Positions 1 through 6,308 of a DNA stretch of 6,308 bases are shown piece after piece. The stretch is taken from the NCBI GenBank assembly GCA_029573365.1, contig JAKQGD010000160.1, positions 1 through 6,308 on the forward strand, given 5' to 3'. Position 1 is the stretch's first letter. Every line of letters begins with the position of its first letter. Position numbers and translations under genes: made by a program. Below the pieces are notes generated by a model. It was not told where the DNA came from, did no database searches, and was given only the letters and a program-made list of their open reading frames with translations. This DNA is from Bacteroidota bacterium (GTDB lineage: Bacteria; Bacteroidota; Bacteroidia; Chitinophagales; Saprospiraceae).

Positions 1-891
1 TTGTCCTATAAGTATACATCCTGTTTTTCCCACGTCGCCTATGACTTTAAAACATAGCTCCATGATCACTGTATTGTCAGGAAGTGTCAGTGGTACTGCC
101 GGATTGTCATTGGCCCACAGGTATTTAAATTCGCCGTTGGGGGCATTGGCAGCGTTGAAGCCACCGCTGAAGCCCGGTATTCCTCCTGTAGCCGGCGTTT
201 TGACCTCTGTATACATGAGGATTGCCGGATCCCATTTTATGCTTCCCTGGCCCGACTGCATAATATTAAAATTCTTCACAGTAATGGGCACACATATGGT
301 ATTGCCTTTTTGAGTGGAGTCAATTTTGCCCGAGAGCAGTAAACCTGTGGGATTGGAGCAGGCAGGATTTGGACAAGGGTCCACATTGGCATTGCCTTTG
401 ATGGTGACGGTACCTTTATTGTTTACAAGGTTTATCGGATTAAAACTTGCGTCCACCACTTCTATAACCCTCGGTACGTTGCTGGTAATGACGTCTGACT
501 TAGAACCCAGGGGTCCTATGGCTTTAAACACCAGGCTAAATAGGTTGGTACCTGCGGGCAATGTCTTGCCTGTACCCTGTGGGTCAAACCACGAAAATGT
601 AATCTGTCCGTTTTTTACACCTACACCATTAGGGCCTGAAACTGCGGCAGACGACAATCCGGGCAGGGCTGCCGTAAAATTGGTCGCACTTTCGAATTTC
701 AGAACGGTAGAGTCAAAATTCATTGAAAACTGAACTCCGAGCAGGTTTGTAAAGCCATTAACGGTAACGTTGACTGTAGCCTGTGCATTTTGCTCGACTT
801 CCGAACTGGACATGGTAACGGTCAACTGACTGTATAATCCGCTGATCGAACAAATAAATACGGTCAGAACGGAGAAGAGAATTTTCCTCAT
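1..891 (-). CDS. Secreted protein with two tandem cohesin-like domains (3' end outside window)
   Basis: The frame is open from the ATG at 891 to the window edge (297 codons, no stop), so the C-terminus is missing. Residues 1-22 form a signal peptide: MRK, a hydrophobic stretch, then LYSQ, with Gln probably at or near the mature N-terminus. C14 is not in a good lipobox. Residues about 23-165 and 185-297 are two beta-sandwich units resembling cohesins. Each has a 'V-V-nF' strand, a later 'F/W-D-xxxL' strand (FDSTVLKF at 59-66; WDPAILMY at 220-227), a 'G-x-x-x-F/Y-x-W' strand (95-101; 253-259) and an 'L-x-F-K-x-I-G' strand (120-126; 279-285). A Cys/Pro/Asn-rich linker (169-181) joins them. Cohesins bind dockerins or act as adhesion modules. 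The gene to its right carries both a dockerin and a homologous cohesin-like domain. A T9SS tail may follow beyond the edge but cannot be seen. Export is well supported; the cohesin call comes from pattern only and the ligand is unknown. Confidence 0.85.
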   Translation of the reverse strand, partial: MRKILFSVLTVFICSISGLYSQLTVTMSSSEVEQNAQATVNVTVNGFTNLLGVQFSMNFDSTVLKFESATNFTAALPGLSSAAVSGPNGVGVKNGQITFSWFDPQGTGKTLPAGTNLFSLVFKAIGPLGSKSDVITSNVPRVIEVVDASFNPINLVNNKGTVTIKGNANVDPCPNPACSNPTGLLLSGKIDSTQKGNTICVPITVKNFNIMQSGQGSIKWDPAILMYTEVKTPATGGIPGFSGGFNAANAPNGEFKYLWANDNPAVPLTLPDNTVIMELCFKVIGDVGKTGCILIGQ

Positions 892-924
892 ATCGGAAAT
901 GTTTAGAATGTTAAAAACAGTGTG

Positions 925-955
925 CAAAATTAAGTCTTATTTGTTAATCACTCAA
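925..955 (-). promoter_or_regulatory. Promoter of the tandem-cohesin gene (Bacteroidota type)
   Basis: On the minus strand, TAATTTTG (932-925) matches the Bacteroidota -7 consensus TAnnTTTG exactly. A TTG (955-953) lies 20 bases upstream, fitting the -33 element. The predicted transcript would start near 920 and leave a leader of about 30 nt before the ATG at 891. No Shine-Dalgarno sequence is present, which is usual in this phylum. The call rests on consensus match and spacing only. Confidence 0.6.
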
Positions 956-1154
956 TTTTATATCATCAAATATTGCTATCTGTCCATTCAGGACCCGGTG
1001 GCCATAAAGGATTTCAGCTACCATATAATATACAAATTATAAGCCAAAATGGTAAAACTCCAGATAAAGGCGGGAAACTGTCTGTTTTTTAACAAAAATA
1101 CGGGAATTATTGTTTTTTAAGCCCTTTTTGAGGGGCATTAAATTTTTCATAAAA

Positions 1155-1195
1155 GTTTATAAAAAATAAAAAAGCCCGGACTATAAGCCCGGGCT
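1155..1195 (-). terminator. Rho-independent terminator of the large HYR/T9SS gene
   Basis: Read on the minus strand, AGCCCGG (1195-1189) pairs with CCGGGCT (1179-1173) as a perfect 7-bp GC-rich stem with a 9-nt loop. A T-rich run (TTTTTATTTTTTAT) follows directly. The stem begins about 30 nt after the stop codon at 1228-1226, where a terminator is expected. It implies that the tandem-cohesin gene needs its own promoter. Confidence 0.9.
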
Positions 1196-1225
1196 CCTGA
1201 ATATTTTTGTTTATCAAAAATCAAA

Positions 1226-4200
1226 TTATCTGTTCAGAAGAATCATTTTGCGGGTGGCTTTGTGGCCATTGCTTTCCAGCTCGTAGAACATGACACCCTG
1301 AGAGTTGAACTCTTCAGCATTAAAGTTGATCTCGTTCCTTCCCTTAGGATATTTGCCTGAAACCTTCCTGATCACCTTACCGGTGACGTCGTAGATAGTC
1401 AGATTGGCAACTCCAGCTTCAGGAAGCGTAAAGGAGATGGTTGTCTGCGAACTGAATGGGTTAGGATTGTTCTGCTCGAGGGCAAAGTCACCTTTGCCGG
1501 CAGTCCTGACTCCGAATGAAACCCTGATCTCACTGAGGTCTGTTGTGTAAGCTTCGGCCTTTGTGATGTCAGATGTAAGATTTATGGTCTTGCTAATTGT
1601 ATTATTCGTAATTGCTCTGAACTCGAGTGTGAAAAGTGTCTCATCTGAACCTGCAGTGATTCCTTCCACTTCATTCCAGCTGAATGCCATCTTTCCTTCC
1701 TTGGACCTGAGGGTGTTGATATTTTCAGCGGATACCTGAAGTTTTCCTGCTTTTACTCCTGTAAACTCAAGGCTTGATGCATCGAAATCGAAGGTCATCT
1801 GTGCTCCTGTGATTTTCTCGAAGTTATCGGCCTTAATGTTTACAATTACGTTTTCACCAGCTGTGTAGGCGGCCTCTGTAGCAGATAAACCGAGTACCTT
1901 GGCAGATCTGGTGTCAGCGGCAGGGTCATTTACATTGGTCACTGCTGATCCATTGATGTCTCCTACTTTTACAGCAATGAAGTCATTGGTCATCACATTG
2001 CTGCTGAAGTTGTCGATCTGTATGTACTCATTGACATACCAAGGATTTGCAATGTCAGCTATGTTAGCCGCTTTGTCGAGGAATCTCCATGACTTATTGT
2101 TAGGCAGCTGAGCATAGATGCCGAGGATGAGTTTCCTAAGCTCTACCAGGTCCGAAGCAGTCACTTTGTTGTCCTTGTTGATGTCAGCTGCTATATACTT
2201 GTATGCAGAGTTGAGTTTCTGAATACCCAGGATATGTCGCTGTATCATAACCAGGTCAAGAGTAGATACTCCGTTTAGGTGGTCTATGTTCTTCTCAGGA
2301 ATAAGCTTGTAAGAAACCTGCTCAGGCATGCTTGAAAACTCGAAGTGTCCCTGGGCATCGGTCATATCTGCACGGGTCTCGCCGCTGTCCATATTCTGCA
2401 TAGATACCTGCACATCCTTGACCATATCACTTTCTTCAGTGGCTATGTTACCAGCCATTCTGTTTCCAGCACAAGCATTGCCATTCGCCTGGATTTCTAT
2501 GGTCACAGTACAGAAGTCAAAGTTACCGGCAGCATCGAAGACATACATGGTTACCGTGTTTTCACCGAGGTCATCACATGTATAGGTTCTGCTCGTTTCG
2601 TTTCTGTTTGTAGAGAAAGCATATGTCAGGGTACCAGGGCAGTTATCAAACGACCCAAGGTTAAAGTCGCTGGCCCATATGGTCACTGAGCCTGTTGTTG
2701 GCATGACCACTGTAGTGATGTCGCTGATACAGTAAGGGGTCGGCTTTTTCTTGTCCACAACTTTGAATGGATAAGTACAAGTAGCCTGATTGCCACACAT
2801 ATCTTCTACTGTCCAGGTGATACTATGTGATCCACTACCAGTATTTACCGGATATGTACCAGAAGCATCTGCACTTGCAGGGCTGGCTGTTGCCGGCTTA
2901 TTTATGACAGTACCATTTTGAAGAGTAATCTTCCAGTTCCATCTCAACTGAGCTGCTGGGGTACAGTCTGTGGCTGTGTTTTTTAGATCCACATAACCGG
3001 TACAGTTGTCACCGAAGGCATCAGTATCTGCTTTGCTGCATGTAGATATGACAGGCTTCTGGTTTTCTGATACTTTGATGATCTGAATAAATGACCACAT
3101 ATTTATGTCTGCAGTAGGAACAGTCGGATAAGGATATCCCTGAGGATCTGTATTTGGTGCAAACTTACACCAGTCGATGACGGTCCATTTTCTTAATATC
3201 TTGAAACATACTCCATCCACAAACGGGAAAACCTGATCTTCATATGTGTACGCTACCTGACTGCACGCCCCGGCACCAATGGTAGGTGTGCCTGTCTTGC
3301 TAGGGTCAGTATCTACATTCATACATCCATCTACTTCTTTTGGTGACTGAGGCCATGCTGTAGGTCCAGCGTATGGAGTATTGTTCCTGATGGTTATAAC
3401 CTGCTGGCAGGTTGCTGTTCTACCACCATTGTCTGTTACGGTAAATGTTCTGGTTATCTGGCCCTGTCCACAATTGTCTATAGAACCTACGTTTCTCCAG
3501 CTCATCTTTGGATTAGGACAGTTGTCAGTAAAGTAAGGCGTGCTCAAAGGTGTAGCAGAATACACCGGCTTACCCAGTACATTGGCAGAGGTGTCAGCAC
3601 CGCAGTTGATGGTCATATGACCTGGGCATGTGATAACAGGTGGTACCTTGTCCTGCACAGTAGCTATAACCATACAGGTATTGCTGTTGCCAAACTCATC
3701 TGTTACCCTAAGCTCTACCATAATTTCCTTTCCTACATCCTCGCAGCAGAACTGTACATATTCAGCCCACGCCGTTGTGCTTGCACTGCAGCCTGGAGTC
3801 GTCCTCCTGACATCAAATGTCACTTTGGTACAGTTGTCATGTGATCCGTCGTCAAATGACTCGGCAAAGACATGGGCCCAACCGTTGTTAGAAAGGGTCA
3901 CTACTGTAAACTCATCACACACTGCCACAGGTGGCGTTTTGTCCACTACCCTGATCTCTGTAAAGGCCTCTGTAGAATTACCACACTGGTCAGTAAGTGT
4001 ATATTTTAGCCACGAGCAACCTAGCGGTAAACCTGTGAGTCTCCATTTTCCTGCATCAGGTCCGCTTGTAATCTTTTCAGACTTGGTATTACCATATGTA
4101 AAGTAATACGGTCCGTTGAGTGGAGGATTGCCCGCTGCATCTGCCAGAGCAAACATCACGGTATATGTTACATTGGCCGCTCCTGAGCAGTCAAAGATAT

Positions 4201-5557
4201 TGATCGGAGCATAGGCTACCCAGCTACCTGTACAAGTGTACGGGTCTGCATTAATGATGGAGCTGATGGTAAAATTAGGTGCACATGGGGCAACGGTGAT
4301 ATCCGGATCTGCAGGAATAGTGGCAGAGGGTCCCTCGTCATCTACGACTTTGATGATCTGGTATTTGGTGGATATTCCTCCAGCACACCAGTCAAGTACG
4401 GTCCAGTTTCTCAGGATTTTATAACTGTTGGTACAGATGTCTATCCTCTGGTCTGTAAATGTGGTGTTTACCTTGCAGATGTTGTCCGATCCAATAATAG
4501 GATTGTAGAAGGTATCGATAAAGAAGTTTTGCATACCTGTGTTGTTATCACAACTTGTAATCCATGTACCAGTAGCCACGTTATAACCCACCAGGTTTCC
4601 GGCTGTACAACCAGAAGGCGTACCAGGATTCAATGGAGTTCCTACCTTATAACCCCGAATATAACCGGTAATATTCTGAGGATCCCTTACAAAGGGTGCT
4701 CCTGTTTCTTCCGGATCGGGATATTTATTGTTGTTCTTGTCCCAGTTTGCTGTTGGGAAAGGTACTGTTGAAACAGACTTATACTCATTCCAGGCCCAGC
4801 CGCCGTCACACTCGAGGTGAGGTCTATTGCCCTGAGTACCGTCATAATTTTTAGGGAATGAAACATTGGCCAGTGTGATCTTGGAATAATAAATCACTCT
4901 TTCACATACGGCAGACTGGTTACCACTGGCATCTTTAGCCTGGTAACGAATCCTTCTTACTGCTCTGTTTACATCTGTACAAGGCAGTTCTGTGGTTACA
5001 TCTGATAATGTTGTAACCGCTGACTCAGGAAGTTGTGTCAATCCATTGCCATTACAGTTGTCATACGCAGCTGGCTTGCCAAAGGTTTGTGGATCCCAGC
5101 AGGCGATGGTGATCGGCTCTGGACAAACGATGGTTGGAGCCAGCTTGTCTTCGATCTTGATGGTTCCCCAGCAAGAGTTGTTTCCAAGCCACACCTTGAC
5201 GGTCAGAGTCTGTCCCACCTGAGCAGAAGTTACCCAGTGATTACCTACCCAAGGTGCTCCTGTTTCGGGGTTATTGCCCGGTTGCTGGAGCGGCTGACCA
5301 TTGGAACCCAGCACCTGCACTACATAGTTACAGGTAGGAGCAACCCCCTGGCCTTCCAGCATCATGTCTGCTGTAATCTGGACGACACAATTTTCGTCCA
5401 TAGAGACCTGGACCAGGTTGTTACAGGCCAACGGACATGACTGCGTCTGAGCCTCAACCGAAGAGTACCAGGCTGTCAGTAAGACTGACAACATACTCAT
5501 TTTGATAAACCTACCAAAACTGAGACGTTTTGTTAGTGTAAATTTCTCCGATTTCAT
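1226..5557 (-). CDS. Giant secreted HYR-repeat protein with dockerin, cohesin-like domain and T9SS type A sorting domain
   Basis: This 1443-residue protein is exported by Sec and then by the T9SS to the cell surface or medium. Residues 1-36 are a signal peptide with a long basic n-region, a hydrophobic core at about 20-30 and cleavage near VEA|Q. The start at 5557 is preferred over Met20 because Met20 would lose the basic n-region. Residues 37-1025 form a Cys-rich array of HYR-like beta-sandwich units (hinges at 137, 406, 539, 636, 725, 830 and 935; 'DNC' and 'DxxGNxxxC' motifs), with two 'ILRxWTVxDWC' modules. Residues about 1033-1088 look like a CnaB/carboxypeptidase-regulatory-like fold. 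A type I dockerin lies at 1090-1147; its second loop D1125-N1127-D1129-D1136 is canonical. A cohesin-like domain spans 1219-1347 and the T9SS sorting domain 1358-1443 (NNPNPF, TIYDVTGK, ending MILLNR). No catalytic domain is visible. An adhesin or matrix role is inferred from the architecture; the function is unproven. Confidence 0.93.
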   Translation of the reverse strand: MKSEKFTLTKRLSFGRFIKMSMLSVLLTAWYSSVEAQTQSCPLACNNLVQVSMDENCVVQITADMMLEGQGVAPTCNYVVQVLGSNGQPLQQPGNNPETGAPWVGNHWVTSAQVGQTLTVKVWLGNNSCWGTIKIEDKLAPTIVCPEPITIACWDPQTFGKPAAYDNCNGNGLTQLPESAVTTLSDVTTELPCTDVNRAVRRIRYQAKDASGNQSAVCERVIYYSKITLANVSFPKNYDGTQGNRPHLECDGGWAWNEYKSVSTVPFPTANWDKNNNKYPDPEETGAPFVRDPQNITGYIRGYKVGTPLNPGTPSGCTAGNLVGYNVATGTWITSCDNNTGMQNFFIDTFYNPIIGSDNICKVNTTFTDQRIDICTNSYKILRNWTVLDWCAGGISTKYQIIKVVDDEGPSATIPADPDITVAPCAPNFTISSIINADPYTCTGSWVAYAPINIFDCSGAANVTYTVMFALADAAGNPPLNGPYYFTYGNTKSEKITSGPDAGKWRLTGLPLGCSWLKYTLTDQCGNSTEAFTEIRVVDKTPPVAVCDEFTVVTLSNNGWAHVFAESFDDGSHDNCTKVTFDVRRTTPGCSASTTAWAEYVQFCCEDVGKEIMVELRVTDEFGNSNTCMVIATVQDKVPPVITCPGHMTINCGADTSANVLGKPVYSATPLSTPYFTDNCPNPKMSWRNVGSIDNCGQGQITRTFTVTDNGGRTATCQQVITIRNNTPYAGPTAWPQSPKEVDGCMNVDTDPSKTGTPTIGAGACSQVAYTYEDQVFPFVDGVCFKILRKWTVIDWCKFAPNTDPQGYPYPTVPTADINMWSFIQIIKVSENQKPVISTCSKADTDAFGDNCTGYVDLKNTATDCTPAAQLRWNWKITLQNGTVINKPATASPASADASGTYPVNTGSGSHSITWTVEDMCGNQATCTYPFKVVDKKKPTPYCISDITTVVMPTTGSVTIWASDFNLGSFDNCPGTLTYAFSTNRNETSRTYTCDDLGENTVTMYVFDAAGNFDFCTVTIEIQANGNACAGNRMAGNIATEESDMVKDVQVSMQNMDSGETRADMTDAQGHFEFSSMPEQVSYKLIPEKNIDHLNGVSTLDLVMIQRHILGIQKLNSAYKYIAADINKDNKVTASDLVELRKLILGIYAQLPNNKSWRFLDKAANIADIANPWYVNEYIQIDNFSSNVMTNDFIAVKVGDINGSAVTNVNDPAADTRSAKVLGLSATEAAYTAGENVIVNIKADNFEKITGAQMTFDFDASSLEFTGVKAGKLQVSAENINTLRSKEGKMAFSWNEVEGITAGSDETLFTLEFRAITNNTISKTINLTSDITKAEAYTTDLSEIRVSFGVRTAGKGDFALEQNNPNPFSSQTTISFTLPEAGVANLTIYDVTGKVIRKVSGKYPKGRNEINFNAEEFNSQGVMFYELESNGHKATRKMILLNR
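3071..3208 (-). repeat. Second copy of the 'ILRxWTVxDWC...QIIKV' module
   Basis: Encodes residues 784-829. A Cys (784) is followed by FKILRKWTVIDWC (785-797) and QIIKV (825-829). The loop between DWC and QIIKV is about 27 residues, against 8 in the first copy, and contains a Pro/Tyr-rich stretch. The two copies therefore share ends but differ in the loop. Confidence 0.75.
4346..4435 (-). repeat. First copy of the 'ILRxWTVxDWC...QIIKV' module
   Basis: Encodes residues 375-404 of the giant protein. A Cys (375) is followed by KILRNWTVLDWC (380-391) and, after a short variable loop, QIIKVVD (400-406), which leads into the next hinge. A second copy lies at 3071-3208. This core sets these units apart from the standard HYR units around them. 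Confidence 0.75.
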
Positions 5558-5594
5558 GAGATAATTTGATTTAATTATAAACTAAAAATGATTC

Positions 5595-5602
5595 CAAATT
5601 TA
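5595..5602 (-). promoter_or_regulatory. Candidate -7 element of the giant HYR/T9SS gene
   Basis: On the minus strand TAAATTTG (5602-5595) matches the Bacteroidota consensus TAnnTTTG exactly. It would give a leader of about 33 nt before the ATG at 5557. No TTG lies at the expected 19-20 base spacing; the nearest TTTG elements are at 8 and 28 bases. The element may be weak or depend on an activator. The leader is AT-rich and lacks a Shine-Dalgarno sequence. Confidence 0.45.
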
Positions 5603-5685
5603 CTCAGATCCAAAAAGGAGAATACTGTTGCAAAAGGGGCAAGGGGACGCCCAAAAAAATGGATTATGTATTGTTAATTCAAAAA

Positions 5686-6308
5686 CTATACCAATTCGTT
5701 GTCAAGGGTAAATTTTATCAGATTCATGGTGTTGCTGACACCAAATTTCTTCATTATCCTTTTCCTGTGTGCCGATACTGTCTGATCACTGATATACAGT
5801 TCCTGAGCGATCGTCTTGTTGTTTTTCCACTGTACGATCATCGACAATATCTGCTTTTCTCTTTTTGTCAGCTTTTGCTTAAGCAAAAACCGATCTTCCA
5901 TCATCTTCCGCTTCTCTGTCTGCACTGCTTTTTTCTTTCTGTCAAAGTCAGGTGCCAGCCTCAGGCCATCAGCCATATAGGTTTTGCCTTCAAGGACTGC
6001 ATCTATACACTGAAAAATTTCCAGTGAGTGGTTTGACTTAAGAACGTATCCATCCACACCGCTTATAAAAGCTTCTCTGACAATAGCCGAATCACCATAG
6101 CTGCTAAGTACAATGATTCTGGTATATGGTAAGTTGTTCCTAAGAGACTTTAGATAAGAAAGCCCTTCAGTTTCTCCCATATAAATTTCTGTAATCAACA
6201 AGTCCACAGGCATCTCCAGGAAGTTATCAAGCTCTTCCCTAGAATATGCCATTCCTACGATCTTTATCATAGGATGTTTCATGTCATTGATTATGGCCTG
6301 AATGCCTT
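5686..6308 (-). CDS. NarL/LuxR-family response regulator with Glu at the phosphoacceptor site (5' end outside window)
   Basis: A cytoplasmic DNA-binding regulator, read from the window edge to the TAG at 5688-5686. Eight in-frame codons (GIQAIIND) precede the first visible ATG at 6282 and fit the helix-1 region of a receiver domain. The real start, with the acidic pair of strand 1, should therefore lie roughly 50 bp beyond the edge. Numbered from Met 6282: the receiver continues to about 105; E32 in DLLITEIYMGETEG sits where the phosphorylated Asp belongs, and the following Pro is Gly36. Conserved S60 (VLSS), Y79 and K82 (GYVLK) remain. A Lys-rich linker (about 108-137) leads to the LuxR helix-turn-helix at 138-198, with LTKREKQIL, the TIAQELYIS helix and the QTVSAHRKRIMKKFGV recognition region all intact. 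The partner kinase and target genes are not visible. Its position upstream in the same direction suggests, without proving, control of the surface-protein genes. Confidence 0.9.
   Translation of the reverse strand, partial: GIQAIINDMKHPMIKIVGMAYSREELDNFLEMPVDLLITEIYMGETEGLSYLKSLRNNLPYTRIIVLSSYGDSAIVREAFISGVDGYVLKSNHSLEIFQCIDAVLEGKTYMADGLRLAPDFDRKKKAVQTEKRKMMEDRFLLKQKLTKREKQILSMIVQWKNNKTIAQELYISDQTVSAHRKRIMKKFGVSNTMNLIKFTLDNELV

Larger units (their letters stand above)
892..1225. other. Intergenic region of 334 bp
   Basis: This gap separates the large secreted protein gene from the tandem-cohesin gene. It holds the intrinsic terminator of the first (about 1155-1195) and the promoter of the second (925-955). 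Between them, about 960-1155 is AT-rich and shows only a weak hairpin (GCCCT 1121-1125 with GGGGC 1132-1136) and an unconvincing 26-codon minus-strand frame (1024-944). No tRNA or recognisable ncRNA is visible. Confidence 0.7.
2486..5158 (-). repeat. HYR-like protein repeat array inside the giant gene
   Basis: Encodes residues 134-1024. Seven hinge sequences resembling 'V-x-D-x-x-x-P-x-x-x-C' (residues 137, 406, 539, 636, 725, 830 and 935) separate units of roughly 90-130 residues, with one longer stretch at about 140-405. Units typically carry a 'DNC' near the middle (574-576, 678-680, 694-696, 971-973) and end in 'DxxGNxxxC' (209-218, 619-628, 919-927, 1008-1016). HYR domains have an immunoglobulin-like fold and are usually linked to adhesion. 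The repeats are divergent in sequence, so this is an old protein-level array rather than a recent DNA duplication. Confidence 0.8.

Noticed and set aside
41..733. Two adjoining plus-strand open frames of 90 and 139 codons
   Set aside because: They lie opposite the minus-strand cohesin-like gene, which has a signal peptide, recognisable domains and a promoter. The plus-strand translations show no domain or signal.
944..1024. 26-codon minus-strand frame ending ...FDDIKLSD, which recalls the end of a carbohydrate-binding or LamG-like domain
   Set aside because: It is short, has no recognisable translation signal, its stop lies only 11 bases upstream of the promoter's -7 box, and the frame is closed by a stop four codons upstream of the ATG. 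Chance or a tiny gene remnant cannot be separated.
1121..1136. Second hairpin in the 334-bp gap (GCCCT/GGGGC)
   Set aside because: The stem is about 5 bp including a G-T pair, and no T run follows on the minus strand. The stronger stem at 1173-1195 already explains termination.
5498..5500. Alternative start of the giant protein at Met20
   Set aside because: It would remove the basic n-region of the signal peptide and lengthen the leader from the candidate promoter. The start at 5557 fits better.
5636..5659. Possible terminator for the response regulator (GGGC/GCCC with T runs, about 33 nt after its stop)
   Set aside because: The stem is only 4 bp with an 8-nt loop and is followed by just four Ts. 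This is too weak to call.
5659..6027. Plus-strand open frame of 122 codons
   Set aside because: It is antisense to the response regulator's LuxR domain and linker, and its product resembles no known family.

Overview
The window looks like chromosomal DNA from a member of the Bacteroidota, most likely a Saprospiraceae-like lineage. The phylum call rests on three things: a clear C-terminal type IX secretion (T9SS) sorting domain, two upstream boxes matching the Bacteroidota -7 consensus TAnnTTTG, and start codons without a Shine-Dalgarno sequence. The family call is weaker. It rests on the style of the giant protein (HYR-like repeats, a 'WTVxDWC' module, a dockerin, a cohesin-like domain and a sorting domain), which I associate with Saprospiraceae surface proteins.

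All three genes lie on the minus strand and are read from right to left. (1) 6308-5686 is a NarL/LuxR-type response regulator whose 5' end lies outside the window. (2) After a 128-bp gap with a promoter candidate, 5557-1226 encodes a 1443-residue secreted multidomain protein, followed by a strong intrinsic terminator. (3) After a 334-bp gap holding that terminator and a well-formed promoter, 891-1 encodes a secreted protein with two cohesin-like domains. Its 3' end runs off the left edge.

The two secreted proteins are probably separate transcription units. They share a homologous cohesin-like domain, and the large one also carries a dockerin. This makes a non-cellulosomal, surface-located cohesin/dockerin interaction a reasonable hypothesis, but the sequence cannot prove it. 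The regulator has glutamate where the phosphoacceptor aspartate should be, so it may work without a conventional phosphorylation switch. Whether it controls the two downstream genes is unknown. I saw no RNA genes, mobile elements or CRISPR. Open frames on the plus strand are shadows of these genes.
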